Below, piece by piece: positions 33,163 through 43,200 of a DNA stretch of 64,000 nucleotides. This stretch comes from T3Sed10-241 sp036796255 (GTDB lineage Bacteria > Bacteroidota > Bacteroidia > Flavobacteriales_D > Cryomorphaceae). Made by a program: the position numbers and the translations under genes. Positions within the stretch are counted from its first letter, which is position 1. Each line of letters opens with the position of its first letter. Under the pieces are notes generated by a model. That model searched no databases and was not told the DNA's origin. It was given only the letters and a program-made list of their open reading frames with translations. The DNA lies in the NCBI GenBank assembly GCA_036796255.1, contig DAIRDH010000008.1, positions 1 through 64,000 of the forward strand. Reading direction: 5' to 3'.

Positions 33163-33684
33163 TTACTGGACTTCAAAAGTAACTGAAGTGGTATCCCAGG
33201 CAATGGTTACAAGCCCTTCACTACTTACCTCAATAGTAAATTGCTCAACTGGCTCATCCGTTTTATAAACCGGAGCGCTAATTCGAACGGCATCTTTTGA
33301 AGCGTCGTAATTGTAAGCACCCCATTGGTCCCAAACGGTATTCAATATGATTTCCCACTTGTTTTCACCTGGCACCGTGAATAGTGCATATTTGCCAGCT
33401 TTTACGGCAGTACCACCCACGTTCGCATCCGATTCGAAGGTAATCGTGGTGGCTTCGTTTGCGCCGGTGCGCCACACCTTGCCGTAAGGTACCAGCTTGC
33501 CAAACACCTCTCTGTCTTTCTTGGAAGGGGCGCTGTAATTTACGGTCACCTCGGCGCCATTGATTTTAGCACTGGACTCCATAGGTGGACTGCTGCGCTC
33601 TTTCTTGTCTTGTGCCTGGGCTGAAAAAGTTCCCATAAGGGCAAATGCGATGGCAAGCATTCCTGTTTGAATTGAAAGTTTCAT
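33163..33684 (-). CDS. Secreted DUF2911 family protein
   Basis: Exported protein of 173 residues with signal peptide MKLSIQTGMLAIAFALMGTF and cleavage at SAQAQ. The DUF2911 domain fills the mature part: VTVNYSAPSKKDREVFGKLV, YGKVWRTGANEATTITFESD, KAGKYALFTVPGENKWEIIL, and WDQWGAYNYD. These are the conserved blocks of this family, which is widespread in Bacteroidota and has no known activity. It lies 18 bases from the end of the lipoprotein gene on the other strand and follows the repeat protein gene at 33706 by 21 bases in the same direction. Confidence 0.92.
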   Translation of the reverse strand: MKLSIQTGMLAIAFALMGTFSAQAQDKKERSSPPMESSAKINGAEVTVNYSAPSKKDREVFGKLVPYGKVWRTGANEATTITFESDANVGGTAVKAGKYALFTVPGENKWEIILNTVWDQWGAYNYDASKDAVRISAPVYKTDEPVEQFTIEVSSEGLVTIAWDTTSVTFEVQ

Positions 33685-33705
33685 GTGTCGTTCTTATTTG
33701 GTTTG

Positions 33706-34119
33706 TTAATCTTTGGAAATTTTGTGAATATCATTGTTGTCACGCTCAATTTCATCCTTCACTTGTTCAATCTTTTTAGCGACCAAGGCCATTTCGCGGT
33801 GCTCATTTTGAACCAACCAGTTAAAAGCCTGTTCATTGCCATCGCCTGCCATGGCGACATGCGCCAATACATCATAATTATATCGCTCAAGCCATTGAAC
33901 AGCTGCCTTTTGTCCCTCAGCTCCTGCCACAGTAGCAGCGAGGTGGGGGTGGCCATTTTCAAGCAGCCATTTGCGGGCATCCTCTTTGTTGCGCAAAGCA
34001 AATACAAAAACCCCAAGCTCCTCGAACCCATTGACCATCAACCAATCTGAAATTTTTTTATTTCCAGAAATGGCTTCAGCCCAAGCCAAAAGAACCTTAG
34101 AAGGATAAGCAGTTTTCAA
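33706..34119 (-). CDS. Small protein with four ~25-residue helical repeats
   Basis: Cytoplasmic protein of 137 residues with no known domain. Four degenerate repeats of about 25 residues follow the pattern A-x2-W-L-x4-x3-L-A-x2-A-x-A: ISDWLMVNGFEELGVFVFAL, ARKWLLENGHPHLAATVAGA, AVQWLERYNYDVLAHVAMAG and AFNWLVQNEHREMALVAKKI. This suggests an alpha solenoid and protein binding. The frame is open to TTG 34155, but a -7 box TATTTTTG (34153-34160) covers that codon, so TTG 34119 (MKTAYPSKVLLAW) is the more sensible start. Divergent from the SDR gene. Confidence 0.68.
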   Translation of the reverse strand: MKTAYPSKVLLAWAEAISGNKKISDWLMVNGFEELGVFVFALRNKEDARKWLLENGHPHLAATVAGAEGQKAAVQWLERYNYDVLAHVAMAGDGNEQAFNWLVQNEHREMALVAKKIEQVKDEIERDNNDIHKISKD

Positions 34120-34168
34120 GTGAAAGTGTTTAGTGCTATCTTTAACGCGTACCAAAAATATACCAAAA

Positions 34169-35047
34169 ATGCGTCACAACGACTCCATGCTCAAAGATAA
34201 GGCCCTTGAGGGAAAAACAATCGTAGTAACCGGCGGCGGAACCGGACTTGGCAAATCAATGGCCACCGGATTTGCATTACTCGGTGCCAATGTAGTGATC
34301 ACCAGCCGCAAAATAGACGTGCTTGAGAAAACTGCACAGGAAATGTCTGACGAAACCGGTGCCAAAGTGCTGGCTGTGGCCTGTGACGTGCGCAATGAAA
34401 ATGAAGTAGAAGAGCTTCTGCACAAAACCATCGAGAAATTTGGCAAGGTAGACGGACTGCTCAACAACGCAGCCGGCAACTTCATCAGCCCTACCGAGCG
34501 GCTCAGTCCCAAGGCATTTGGCGTGGTGATCGATATTGTGCTGAAAGGTACCATCAATTGCACCATGGTTTTTGGAAAGCACTGGATTGCCGAAAAGCAA
34601 GCTGGAACGGTCCTCAACATTGTGACTACCTACGCATGGACCGGCTCGGGCTATGTGGTGCCTTCGGCTTGTGCAAAAGCGGGAGTGCTCGCGATGACGA
34701 GAAGCCTTGCTGTGGAATGGGCCAAATACGGCATCAGATTCAATGCCATCGCTCCGGGACCATTTCCCACCAAGGGAGCTTGGGACAGGTTGGTGCCAGA
34801 ACCTTTGAAAGACAAAATCAATATGGAGCAACGCATTCCATTAAAGCGGGTGGGCAAGCACGAAGAGCTTTCTAACCTTGCTTCATACCTGATGAGCGAC
34901 TTCTCAGCATATGTCAATGGCGAGGTCATCACCATCGATGGTGGCGAATGGCTTCAAGGTGCTGGCCAATTCAACCAACTCGAGGCAGTACCCGGACCCA
35001 TGTGGGATGTAATTGAACAGGTGATCAGGGGTAAAAAAGGCAGCTAA
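34169..35047 (+). CDS. SDR family oxidoreductase, 2,4-dienoyl-CoA reductase-like
   Basis: Classical short-chain dehydrogenase of 292 residues. Cofactor site TIVVTGGGTGLGKSMATGFA; NNAG-type motif GLLNNAAGNFISPTERL; later FNAIAPGPFPTKGAWDRL and GEVITIDGGEWLQGAGQF. The sequence GPFPTKGAWDRL and the absence of the usual Y-x3-K (SACAKAG replaces YxASK) are features of the peroxisomal/mitochondrial 2,4-dienoyl-CoA reductase group, so reduction of unsaturated acyl-CoA is the likely reaction. ATG 34169 and ATG 34187 (MLKDKALEGK) are both possible starts. It stands alone; beta-oxidation genes are not nearby. Confidence 0.85.
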   Translation: MRHNDSMLKDKALEGKTIVVTGGGTGLGKSMATGFALLGANVVITSRKIDVLEKTAQEMSDETGAKVLAVACDVRNENEVEELLHKTIEKFGKVDGLLNNAAGNFISPTERLSPKAFGVVIDIVLKGTINCTMVFGKHWIAEKQAGTVLNIVTTYAWTGSGYVVPSACAKAGVLAMTRSLAVEWAKYGIRFNAIAPGPFPTKGAWDRLVPEPLKDKINMEQRIPLKRVGKHEELSNLASYLMSDFSAYVNGEVITIDGGEWLQGAGQFNQLEAVPGPMWDVIEQVIRGKKGS

Positions 35048-35068
35048 ATTTGTCCTGACTAATCCCCC

Positions 35069-35086
35069 TTACAAGTGACCTTGTAA
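35069..35086 (+). other. Small hairpin between SDR gene and metalloprotease gene
   Basis: TTACAAG (35069-35075), loop TGAC, CTTGTAA (35080-35086): a perfect seven-base dyad 22 bases after the SDR stop. It is followed by A rather than T, so it is not a standard terminator on the plus strand. Confidence 0.4.
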
Positions 35087-35163
35087 AAAGGTGTGTTCAT
35101 CTAAATAGCGTAACCCAGAAGCGGCTTCTGTAGTAAACGTTCGGTATCACAGCTATCGAACTT

Positions 35164-38100
35164 ATGCACAGAATACGCTTACTGTACATCCTACCCTTCT
35201 TACTGCTTTCTTCAGCAATAAACGCCCAAAATTCTGAGCATAAGAGTTTTGGACAGGAAACATACAACATTCGTGCTGAAGAGCAATGCGCCCATACGAG
35301 CATTCATGAAAACCTGATGGCGACTGATCCCAACTATGCACAAGAGCAGCTGTTGAGGGAGCAAAATCTGGCGCAATTGGTGGCGCAGTATGAAGCGGGT
35401 TCTTTAAGCAGAAGCAATGAAATATTAACGATTCCCGTAGTAGTGCACATTGTGCACAAAGGCGAAGCCATAGGCACTGGAACCAACATAACCGATGCCC
35501 AAGTATACAGCGCCATCAATGGCCTCAATGAGGATTACCGAAAAATGACCGGCACCTGGGGTGATGGCGACGGTGTGGATTCAGAAATAGAATTTTGCCT
35601 GGCACAGCGCGACCCCGGTGGTAATGCCCATAATGGTATTAACCGCGTAAATGGATGCACCGTGACCGACTACTGCGCAGAAGGAATTACAGCAGGTCAA
35701 GGCCAAGGCGCCAACCAGATGGACGTAAAAAACCTGTCGAGATGGCCCAATCAGCAGTATTACAACATTTGGGTGGTTTCCGAAATTGAAAACAACAATG
35801 GTGGTTCAGGAATCCAAGGTTACGCTTACTTCCCCACCACCTCACAGGTAGATGGCACTGTGGTACTCTTTAATGCCTTTGGCACGGTGGGAAATCTCAA
35901 ATCATATACCAACCGCAACCGCACCCTCACCCATGAATTGGGTCATGCCTTTGCACTATTTCACACTTTTCAAGGAACATCGAGCTGCAACAATGAGACC
36001 AACTGTGCGCTGCAAGGCGACCGCGTATGTGATACTCCGCCTACAACGCTCAACTCTAATTGCAGCAATCCGGCTTGCGGTGGCACCCAGCAGGTCAACA
36101 ACTACATGGACTACACGAGTCAGCTATGTAAAAACATGTTTACCGAAGGGCAAAAAGCCCGCATGCGACTGGCCATTCAAAATTCACGGCCCAACCTGCT
36201 GCTTTCAAACGGATGCGAACCCGTAGTGGCTGTCCTGGCTGATGCGGCCATTACAAATATTTCGAGGCCCCTCGGAAGCACATGCACCAATATGATTCAA
36301 CCGGTGGTAACCCTCAGCAACGAAGGCGGTACCAGCCTGTCAACAGCTACAATAGAATACCGCACCGGTGGCGCATGGCAAACGCAGAACTGGACAGGCC
36401 TGCTCGGCTCAGGACAGTCTGCCAATATTACCCTGCCGGAATTTAACGGTGGCTGGGGTGCCCGCACCCTCGAAGTACGCGTTGTATATCCCAACGGCGG
36501 GGCCGACGCAAACAATGCCAACAACCAGATGAACAAAGCATACACGGCTGTACAAAATGGAAACGACGCAATGCTGGTTTTGACACTCGACAACATTGGC
36601 GCACAAAATACCTGGTTTGTTCGTGACACCGATGGCAATGTAATGGCCGCTGGTGGCCCCTATAGCAATTTTCAAAACGGAACAGTTTACAATATCCCTA
36701 TATGCCTGCCCAATGACTGCTACGAGTTCGTGATCAACGATTCAGGCAACAATGGAATGTGCTGCGCAAGTGGCAACGGGGGCTACGTGCTGCTCAATAG
36801 CGAGGGTGTAGAATTGGGATCCGGTAGCAACTTTGGCAGTCAGGATGTATTGCCTTTTTGCATCGAAGATCCGGTATCTCCACCCCTGCCTGCGCCTCCA
36901 GTCGCCAATTTCAGTACTTCTCAAACCCAAATTTGCGCAGGAGCCAGTGTAACATTTGCCAGCACAAGCACAGGACAGATCGACAACTACGCATGGCAAT
37001 TCACAGGTGGAAGCCCTGCCAGCTCAAGCAATGCAAGTCCAGGTGCAATTACTTACAACACTCCGGGCACCTATACTGTGCAATTGACAGTGAGTAATGC
37101 CGGAGGAAGCGACATTGAAACGAAAACTGCCCACATCACTGTGCTTGCCAACCAAACCTGGTATGCCGACAACGACGGCGATGGTTATGGCGACGCAAAT
37201 AATACCCAGGAATCATGCACCCAACCGACAGGCTATGTAGGCAATGCCGACGACTGCAACGACAATGATGCTGGCGATTGGGACAGCTGCTACGACTGTG
37301 AAGGCGTGATGAACGGAAGCGCCTACATCGACGATTGTGGTACCTGTGATGACAACCCCGCCAACGACTGCGATATTTGTGATGACCTTATTATTACACT
37401 GGTACAATCCACTAATCCCAGCTGCCAAGGTGGGGCAAATGGAAGTATCAACATCCAGGTAACCTCATTTACCGGAGTGCACAGCGTAAGCTGGAGCAAC
37501 GGCGGCACGGGAACAACACTGAGCGGCTTGAGTGCAGGAACTTATACCGCCACAGCCACAAGCGGCACTTGCACCGAGACACTCAACGTGGTGATCAATG
37601 AAGGCGCACTTGCCAACCAAACCTGGTATGCCGACAATGATGGCGATGGTTATGGCGATCCAAACAATACAGTTGAGTCTTGCACACAGCCAGCTGGCTA
37701 TGTAGGCAATGCCAACGACTGCAACGACAATGATGCCAGTGACTGGGACAGCTGCTACGACTGTGAAGGCGTGATGAACGGAAGCGCCTACATCGACGAT
37801 TGTGGTACCTGTGATGACAACCCCGCCAACGACTGCGATATTTGTGATGACCTTATTATTACACTGGTACAATCCACTAATCCCAGCTGCCAAGGTGGGG
37901 CAAATGGAAGTATCAACATCCAGGTAACCTCATTTACCGGAGTGCACAGCGTAAGCTGGAGCAACGGCGGCACGGGAACAACACTGAGCGGCTTGAGTGC
38001 AGGAACTTATACCGCCACAGCCACAAGCGGCACTTGCACCGGGACAATCAACGTAGTGATCAATGAAGGCGCAGTCGCCAACCAAACCTGGTATGCCGAC

Positions 38101-39906
38101 AACGACGGCGATGGCTTTGGCGACCCGGATAATAGCCAAGAATCGTGCACCCAACCAACAGGCTATGTAGGTAATGCTGGAGACTGCAATGACAACGATG
38201 CCTCAGATTGGGACAGCTGCTACGACTGTGAAGGCGTGATGAATGGAAGCGCCTATACAGACGCCTGCGGAATTTGCGATGACAATCCCGTCAACGATTG
38301 TATTCCTTGTGATGAATTGTCCATCGCGCTGATTCAGTCTACAAATCCATCTTGCCAGGGCGACCTGAATGGAAGCATCACAATTCAAGTTGAATCTTTC
38401 TCTGGAGAGTACAGTGTAAGCTGGAGCAATGGTGACTCAGGCACAAGCTTGAATGGCTTGGGTGCAGGAAGCTACACGGCTACAGCTACGAGCGGCACTT
38501 GCAGCATGACCTTCAGTGTAACATTAAGCCAGCCAGAGGCGCTTATCATTGAGGTGAGCAATATTCAGCACGTGGCTTGTGAAGAAGAGAACACGGGTGC
38601 TGCGGGTATCGCAGTAAGCGGTGGCACAGGTACAATTGTACTGGAAGCATTTGGTGGTCCGGTAAGCCCAGGCGCTTTCCCAAATCTGGCTGTGGGTACT
38701 TATCCCATCATTGCGACAGATGAGAATGGCTGCTTGACCAGCGATACAATCAACGTATTGCAATTGCCTTGTGATTCGCTTGAATTCACTTCCTTGACTA
38801 CATCTGATTGCGGTGCGTCGGAAAAATCCTTCTTTGAAGTAGTTCAGGCCAATGAAGTACCCGGAGCTGAAAGCTACGCATGGCAAATCAGCAATTCCTT
38901 TGCGGCACATGTGGCAAGCTTTGAAACAGCGCAAGCCCATTTCATGCCGGAAGATGTGGCCAACTTACTCCCTTTTGAAACCTATCAGGTGAGGGTGAAA
39001 GGAATCCATCCCGATCTGCAAAGTGACTGGGATGAACCCTGTGAAATATCCTTTGGCATTGCGACCACTTCACTTGTGGAGGCTGACTGTGGCAACATGT
39101 CACTCGGTGAGGATGCCTATATAATATGTACAGCAATAAATGGAGCAGAGCAATACGAATACCGATTTGAGGAAGTCCTTACCGGAGCGCGTACATACGG
39201 TTATTCAGGTCCTGAAGTGGCCATCGCCCTTGGCAGTGTCGAAGACCTCGAGCCCGGCCTGCAATATTTGGTTGACGTTCGCGCCCGATACCGCAACACA
39301 TGGGCCAATCACGGCCCCTCATGTGTAATTTCAATAATGAAAAACATTGAAGTTCCGGTGATTCCAGAAGCCATTTGTAACAATTACAGTATAATTGCTG
39401 AAAATGATGGGCTCAGCCTGCAACCTATCAATGGGGCCAGCGTATATGCAGTCGAGTTTAGCGGCCCTTCATTATTTACGCCCGTTGAATTCGAGAATGA
39501 TGTCCATGTTTTTGGTTCGGACTTGTTGGCCAATTTGCCGAAAGGCGATACGCTCACAATACGTACAAGAGCTTATGCCAATGAAGCCTGGACACCATGG
39601 AGTGAAATGTGCAATATGGCTTTTGCCAATGAAATTGAAACCCTCGAAGAATATACAATGAACTTGTTCCTTTTCCCAAATCCTATCCTTTCCGGAAACA
39701 GTGTGAGTACCCGAATGAATGGTAACTGGGATAATGTACAGATAACGCTGCGCAACCTGGCCGGAGTAGCCCTTGCACAGGTACAAAGTGATTACAACCA
39801 TATGGAGCCGCAGCAACTGGAACTTCCTGAAATCGAAGCGGGCATCTATTTCATCACTGCGGTACACGGAACCTCCACCCTTACCAAAAAACTTATCGTG
39901 CAATAA
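35164..39906 (+). CDS. Large secreted M43 metalloprotease with PKD domain, tandem repeats and T9SS sorting domain
   Basis: Secreted protein of 1580 residues. Signal peptide (MHRIRLLYILPFLLLSSAIN). The M43 (pappalysin/cytophagalysin) zinc site THELGHAFALFH has ligands H257, H261 and H267, with catalytic E258; the Met-turn is NNYMDYTSQLCKNMFTEGQK. A CARDB-like region follows, then a PKD domain at about 580-660. Three 155-residue repeats (37150-38544) each start NQTWYADNDGDGYGD, a calcium-binding-like loop, followed by a Cys-rich part and an SprB-like segment (SWSNGGTGTTLSGLSAGTYT). Next come three Fn3-like modules and a T9SS type A domain (LFLFPNPILSG ... KKLIVQ). Likely an extracellular protease that binds the surface or substrate through its repeats. 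Confidence 0.92.
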   Translation: MHRIRLLYILPFLLLSSAINAQNSEHKSFGQETYNIRAEEQCAHTSIHENLMATDPNYAQEQLLREQNLAQLVAQYEAGSLSRSNEILTIPVVVHIVHKGEAIGTGTNITDAQVYSAINGLNEDYRKMTGTWGDGDGVDSEIEFCLAQRDPGGNAHNGINRVNGCTVTDYCAEGITAGQGQGANQMDVKNLSRWPNQQYYNIWVVSEIENNNGGSGIQGYAYFPTTSQVDGTVVLFNAFGTVGNLKSYTNRNRTLTHELGHAFALFHTFQGTSSCNNETNCALQGDRVCDTPPTTLNSNCSNPACGGTQQVNNYMDYTSQLCKNMFTEGQKARMRLAIQNSRPNLLLSNGCEPVVAVLADAAITNISRPLGSTCTNMIQPVVTLSNEGGTSLSTATIEYRTGGAWQTQNWTGLLGSGQSANITLPEFNGGWGARTLEVRVVYPNGGADANNANNQMNKAYTAVQNGNDAMLVLTLDNIGAQNTWFVRDTDGNVMAAGGPYSNFQNGTVYNIPICLPNDCYEFVINDSGNNGMCCASGNGGYVLLNSEGVELGSGSNFGSQDVLPFCIEDPVSPPLPAPPVANFSTSQTQICAGASVTFASTSTGQIDNYAWQFTGGSPASSSNASPGAITYNTPGTYTVQLTVSNAGGSDIETKTAHITVLANQTWYADNDGDGYGDANNTQESCTQPTGYVGNADDCNDNDAGDWDSCYDCEGVMNGSAYIDDCGTCDDNPANDCDICDDLIITLVQSTNPSCQGGANGSINIQVTSFTGVHSVSWSNGGTGTTLSGLSAGTYTATATSGTCTETLNVVINEGALANQTWYADNDGDGYGDPNNTVESCTQPAGYVGNANDCNDNDASDWDSCYDCEGVMNGSAYIDDCGTCDDNPANDCDICDDLIITLVQSTNPSCQGGANGSINIQVTSFTGVHSVSWSNGGTGTTLSGLSAGTYTATATSGTCTGTINVVINEGAVANQTWYADNDGDGFGDPDNSQESCTQPTGYVGNAGDCNDNDASDWDSCYDCEGVMNGSAYTDACGICDDNPVNDCIPCDELSIALIQSTNPSCQGDLNGSITIQVESFSGEYSVSWSNGDSGTSLNGLGAGSYTATATSGTCSMTFSVTLSQPEALIIEVSNIQHVACEEENTGAAGIAVSGGTGTIVLEAFGGPVSPGAFPNLAVGTYPIIATDENGCLTSDTINVLQLPCDSLEFTSLTTSDCGASEKSFFEVVQANEVPGAESYAWQISNSFAAHVASFETAQAHFMPEDVANLLPFETYQVRVKGIHPDLQSDWDEPCEISFGIATTSLVEADCGNMSLGEDAYIICTAINGAEQYEYRFEEVLTGARTYGYSGPEVAIALGSVEDLEPGLQYLVDVRARYRNTWANHGPSCVISIMKNIEVPVIPEAICNNYSIIAENDGLSLQPINGASVYAVEFSGPSLFTPVEFENDVHVFGSDLLANLPKGDTLTIRTRAYANEAWTPWSEMCNMAFANEIETLEEYTMNLFLFPNPILSGNSVSTRMNGNWDNVQITLRNLAGVALAQVQSDYNHMEPQQLELPEIEAGIYFITAVHGTSTLTKKLIVQ
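37150..37614 (+). repeat. In-frame 465-base tandem repeat, copy 1 of 3
   Basis: Encodes 155 residues from NQTWYADNDGDG to the next NQTW. Bases 37279-37576 are identical to 37744-38041 in copy 2, a perfect match of 298 bases by direct comparison. Confidence 0.95.
37615..38079 (+). repeat. In-frame 465-base tandem repeat, copy 2 of 3
   Basis: Same length and frame as copy 1. The first 129 bases differ from copy 1 at scattered sites, while the following 298 bases are identical. Confidence 0.95.
38080..38544 (+). repeat. In-frame 465-base tandem repeat, copy 3 of 3 (diverged)
   Basis: Keeps the 465-base period (TACGACTGTG recurs at 37291, 37756 and 38221) but is clearly diverged, for example YTDACGICDDNPVNDC in place of YIDDCGTCDDNPANDC. 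The right boundary is approximate. Confidence 0.88.
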
Positions 39907-40213
39907 GCATACCCCGCACGGAAAAGATATCTGAACGCTTAGTTTAAGGGGAGAAGTCGCTGTTTGGTCTTAGGATCGGCAGCGGCTTTCCCTTTTTAGG
40001 GCCTCAGAGTTTGCTTCATTGTTGAAATCCCAATTTATCCGAAAAATTTGTTAATGTATAATTTGCAATCATTTAACCTTCACATAGCGCATTTTATTCG
40101 GCCCTAAAAAGACTATTTTTTCAATTTCATTGGAAAATAATTGCGCTTAAGCATCATTCTTTTGTACCTTGTCGAACTTTTTGTTTAACTATTTACAAAC
40201 CAATTTCAATAAG
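39907..40213 (+). other. Intergenic leader of the giant surface-protein gene
   Basis: 307 AT-rich bases with no gene. A short CCCT-TTTT-AGGG dyad is near 39989-40000. I do not find a clean TTTG/TAnnTTTG promoter; a near match TACCTTGT is at about 40165. Confidence 0.4.
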
Positions 40214-43200
40214 ATGAAGAAGATGTTTACGTCATGGAAGCTTATACCCCTACTCTTAGGTATAGCTTTCTTTAGCCCTCAATTCGTTGAGGCACAATCG
40301 GATTGTGGTACCATTTGGTACGACAATGGAGGGCCTAACGGGGTCTACCTGCCAAATTCAAATCAAACCACAACGTTCTGCCCGGACAATGATGATGATT
40401 TGGTAACAGTTACGTTTACAAGTTTTAACGTAGAAACAAACTGGGACAAGCTCTACGTCTACGACGGACCAAACGCAACATCACCGCAAATTTCGAGCGG
40501 TAATGGAATAGGCAATGGCACATGTACCACCACTGGCGGATTTTGGGGAACGACCATTCCAGGTCCGTTTACCTCAACAGACGATACAGGTTGCCTCACA
40601 TTTGTCTTTTGCTCTGACGGATCAGTAGAACTTGCAGGCTGGGCGGCCAACGTAACTTGCGCACCTGCCCCCAACTGTACACCACCCGTGGTGTCGTACG
40701 TGCAGAATGAGCGCGATTGCGAAGACCTCTCTTACAGTGTGACTGTTACAATCGACGAGCAATCCGTTCCTTCAAGCGCTCCTTTGCTTCTTGCTACAGC
40801 TACAGCCAATGGACAAATCATCCCCGAAGTAGGTGGTGTATTTAATAACCTTGTAGGCGCCGAGCTCGAAATTGGGCCATTGCCCCTCGATACCCCGGTA
40901 TTGATAGAAGTAAATGTACTTGGCTTCTCATGTCCGACATCTGAAAGCTTTACTGAAGTTTCTAACGGCTGTCCCATTCCTTTGGAATGCGGCGTTGCAA
41001 TAGAAGAAACATACTGCTACGGCGACAATGAAAACACCCCTTTCCTTTGGGTAAGCCCGGATGGTGAGCCCGTGACGATTCTTTTTCAAAGTGGCTTGAT
41101 TGCTACCTTTGGGGACGCCATTACCATTTATGACGGTGCTGACGATACTGGAGAGGTACTCTTTACAGGCGCCAATAATGGAACACTTTCAGGACTTAGC
41201 GCTGTTGCTGAAAGCGGCTCGCTTTACATGGTTGTAACGTCTAACGGCTTTACCAGTTGCGCCAACAATGGTTTCGGCACTAGTGTCTGGAATTGGATTG
41301 TGGGTTGCAACCTTGATATTCCTGGCTGTACAGATGCAGACGCTGTAAACTTCCAGCCTGTAGCCACAGAAGATGACGGTTCATGTATCACTGGCGGTAC
41401 AGATTGTACAGAAGCCATTGAAGTGGCCACATTGCCATATACTTCAAATGCAAACACCAACCTGTTCGGCAACAATTACGATGCCGCTGATCTACCTCCA
41501 GCTGCTGTCGACATCAAGTTGAACGGTGCGTACTCAAGTTCTTATTTGAATGGTGACGATGTAGTATACGCTTATACTCCTGCGGAAGATGGGTTTATCG
41601 ACGTAAGCTTAACTCAAACCACCACTTGGGTAGGTTTATGGGTTTTCGAAGGTTGTCCTTTCACCCTTGGCGTTGGCGCCCACACAGGCAGTGATGCCAA
41701 TGGCCGCTTGGTGCAGGCTTTGCCCGTTGAAGCTGGCACGACTTATTACGTGGTGATTTCAACTTTCCCAGCACCACAGTCTACTCCTTACATCCTGAAC
41801 ATTACCAATACAGTGTTTGATTGTGTGGAACTGAACAAGTTTATCGGCGATGCCTGCGACAACAACGGCGAAGTTGGTCAACTTGATGAGGATTGTGAAT
41901 GTAATGAGGTAGTATTCGACGGCTGTACCGGCGATTTCGCTGCTTTTGCTGGATTGGTGCCAAATTGTGAAGGTCCTACAACAGTAACCAACGCTACATT
42001 TACCAATTACCATGAAGTACCCGTTGACAATGGTACTGAATACACATTTATCAGCAATCCTTTTGGAATCTTCCAACTGGTATACATCACAGTTACAAAC
42101 CAGGCAGGTGCAGAAATACTTGCAACCGGAGCCAACTCAGTAACCTGGACCAGTGACTTCAACGGTTTTATAAGGTTTTACACCGATGGCAACGCTGATT
42201 GTGCAAGTCCTGGATTCTTTAGCCACAACAGAACAGTTATCGCCAACTGCGAAAATCAAGTTTTTGATTGCCCAATACTTGGAGCAAATGAAGGCGAAGC
42301 TTGCGCATTGGATGGTGAATTCGGTATCGTTGAAGATTGCGAATGTTTGCCAGTTGAATTTGCCGGTTGTACTGGTGGTTTTCTTTCAGGTGGTAACTTG
42401 AATCCAAACTGCGATGGTACACCCGCACTTACTACATTTAGCGTAGGCTCTGGTTCTTACACCACTGTTAACGTATTTAATGGTGTAGACTACGTGTTTG
42501 ATATAACCGATGGTCCACTTTCTGGTCCGTTCATGTACCTTACCATTACCAACTTTGCAGGTACTGAAGTTTTGGCTTCGGGTATTCAAGCCATCAACTG
42601 GACTGGCGATTTCAACGGGCAGGTTCGTTTTTATGCCAATTCAAGCCCTACTTGTGCCTTCGTTACCGGTACCTGGAACCACTTCCGCAGGGTAACTGCT
42701 GATTGCAGCAACCAAATCTTTGACTGCCCGGTAGAAGAGCTCAACTTTAATACGGTTTGTCCCCTGGAAAATGGTGACTTTGGCTTAATCAGTGAAGACT
42801 GTGTATGCGCTGAGCCTGATTTTGACGGCTGTACTACAGGCTTTGCAGCATTTACTGTGGGTCTAACCAATTGTGATGACACTCCTTTCGACATTAATTT
42901 CGTTGGAGTTGCACAATACAGCAATGTGGAAGTATTTAATGGTGTTGAGTACACCTTTAGCCATGTAAACGGTCCGGCTTCAGCGCCATTCCTATACATT
43001 ACCATCACCAATGGCACAGGAACAGAAATTCTTGCCACTGGCATCTCTGCTGTCGACTGGACTTCAACCTACAATGGTACTGCGCGTTTTTACACGCACG
43101 CCGCTGCCGATTGTACGACTCCTGGAGGCACCTGGACGCACACAAGAAGGATTGAGGCAGACTGCACCAATCAGATTTTTGACTGTCCTGATCTTGCTGC

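Noticed and set aside
37150..38544. Regularly spaced identical repeats, considered as CRISPR-like or tandem satellite
   Set aside because: The repeats are 465 bases long, directly adjacent, in frame and encode a secreted protease; no spacer/repeat pattern or cas genes.
39907..40213. Candidate promoter TACCTTGT near 40165 for the giant gene
   Set aside because: It differs from TAnnTTTG in two positions and lacks a -33 box at the right distance, so it is not listed as a promoter.
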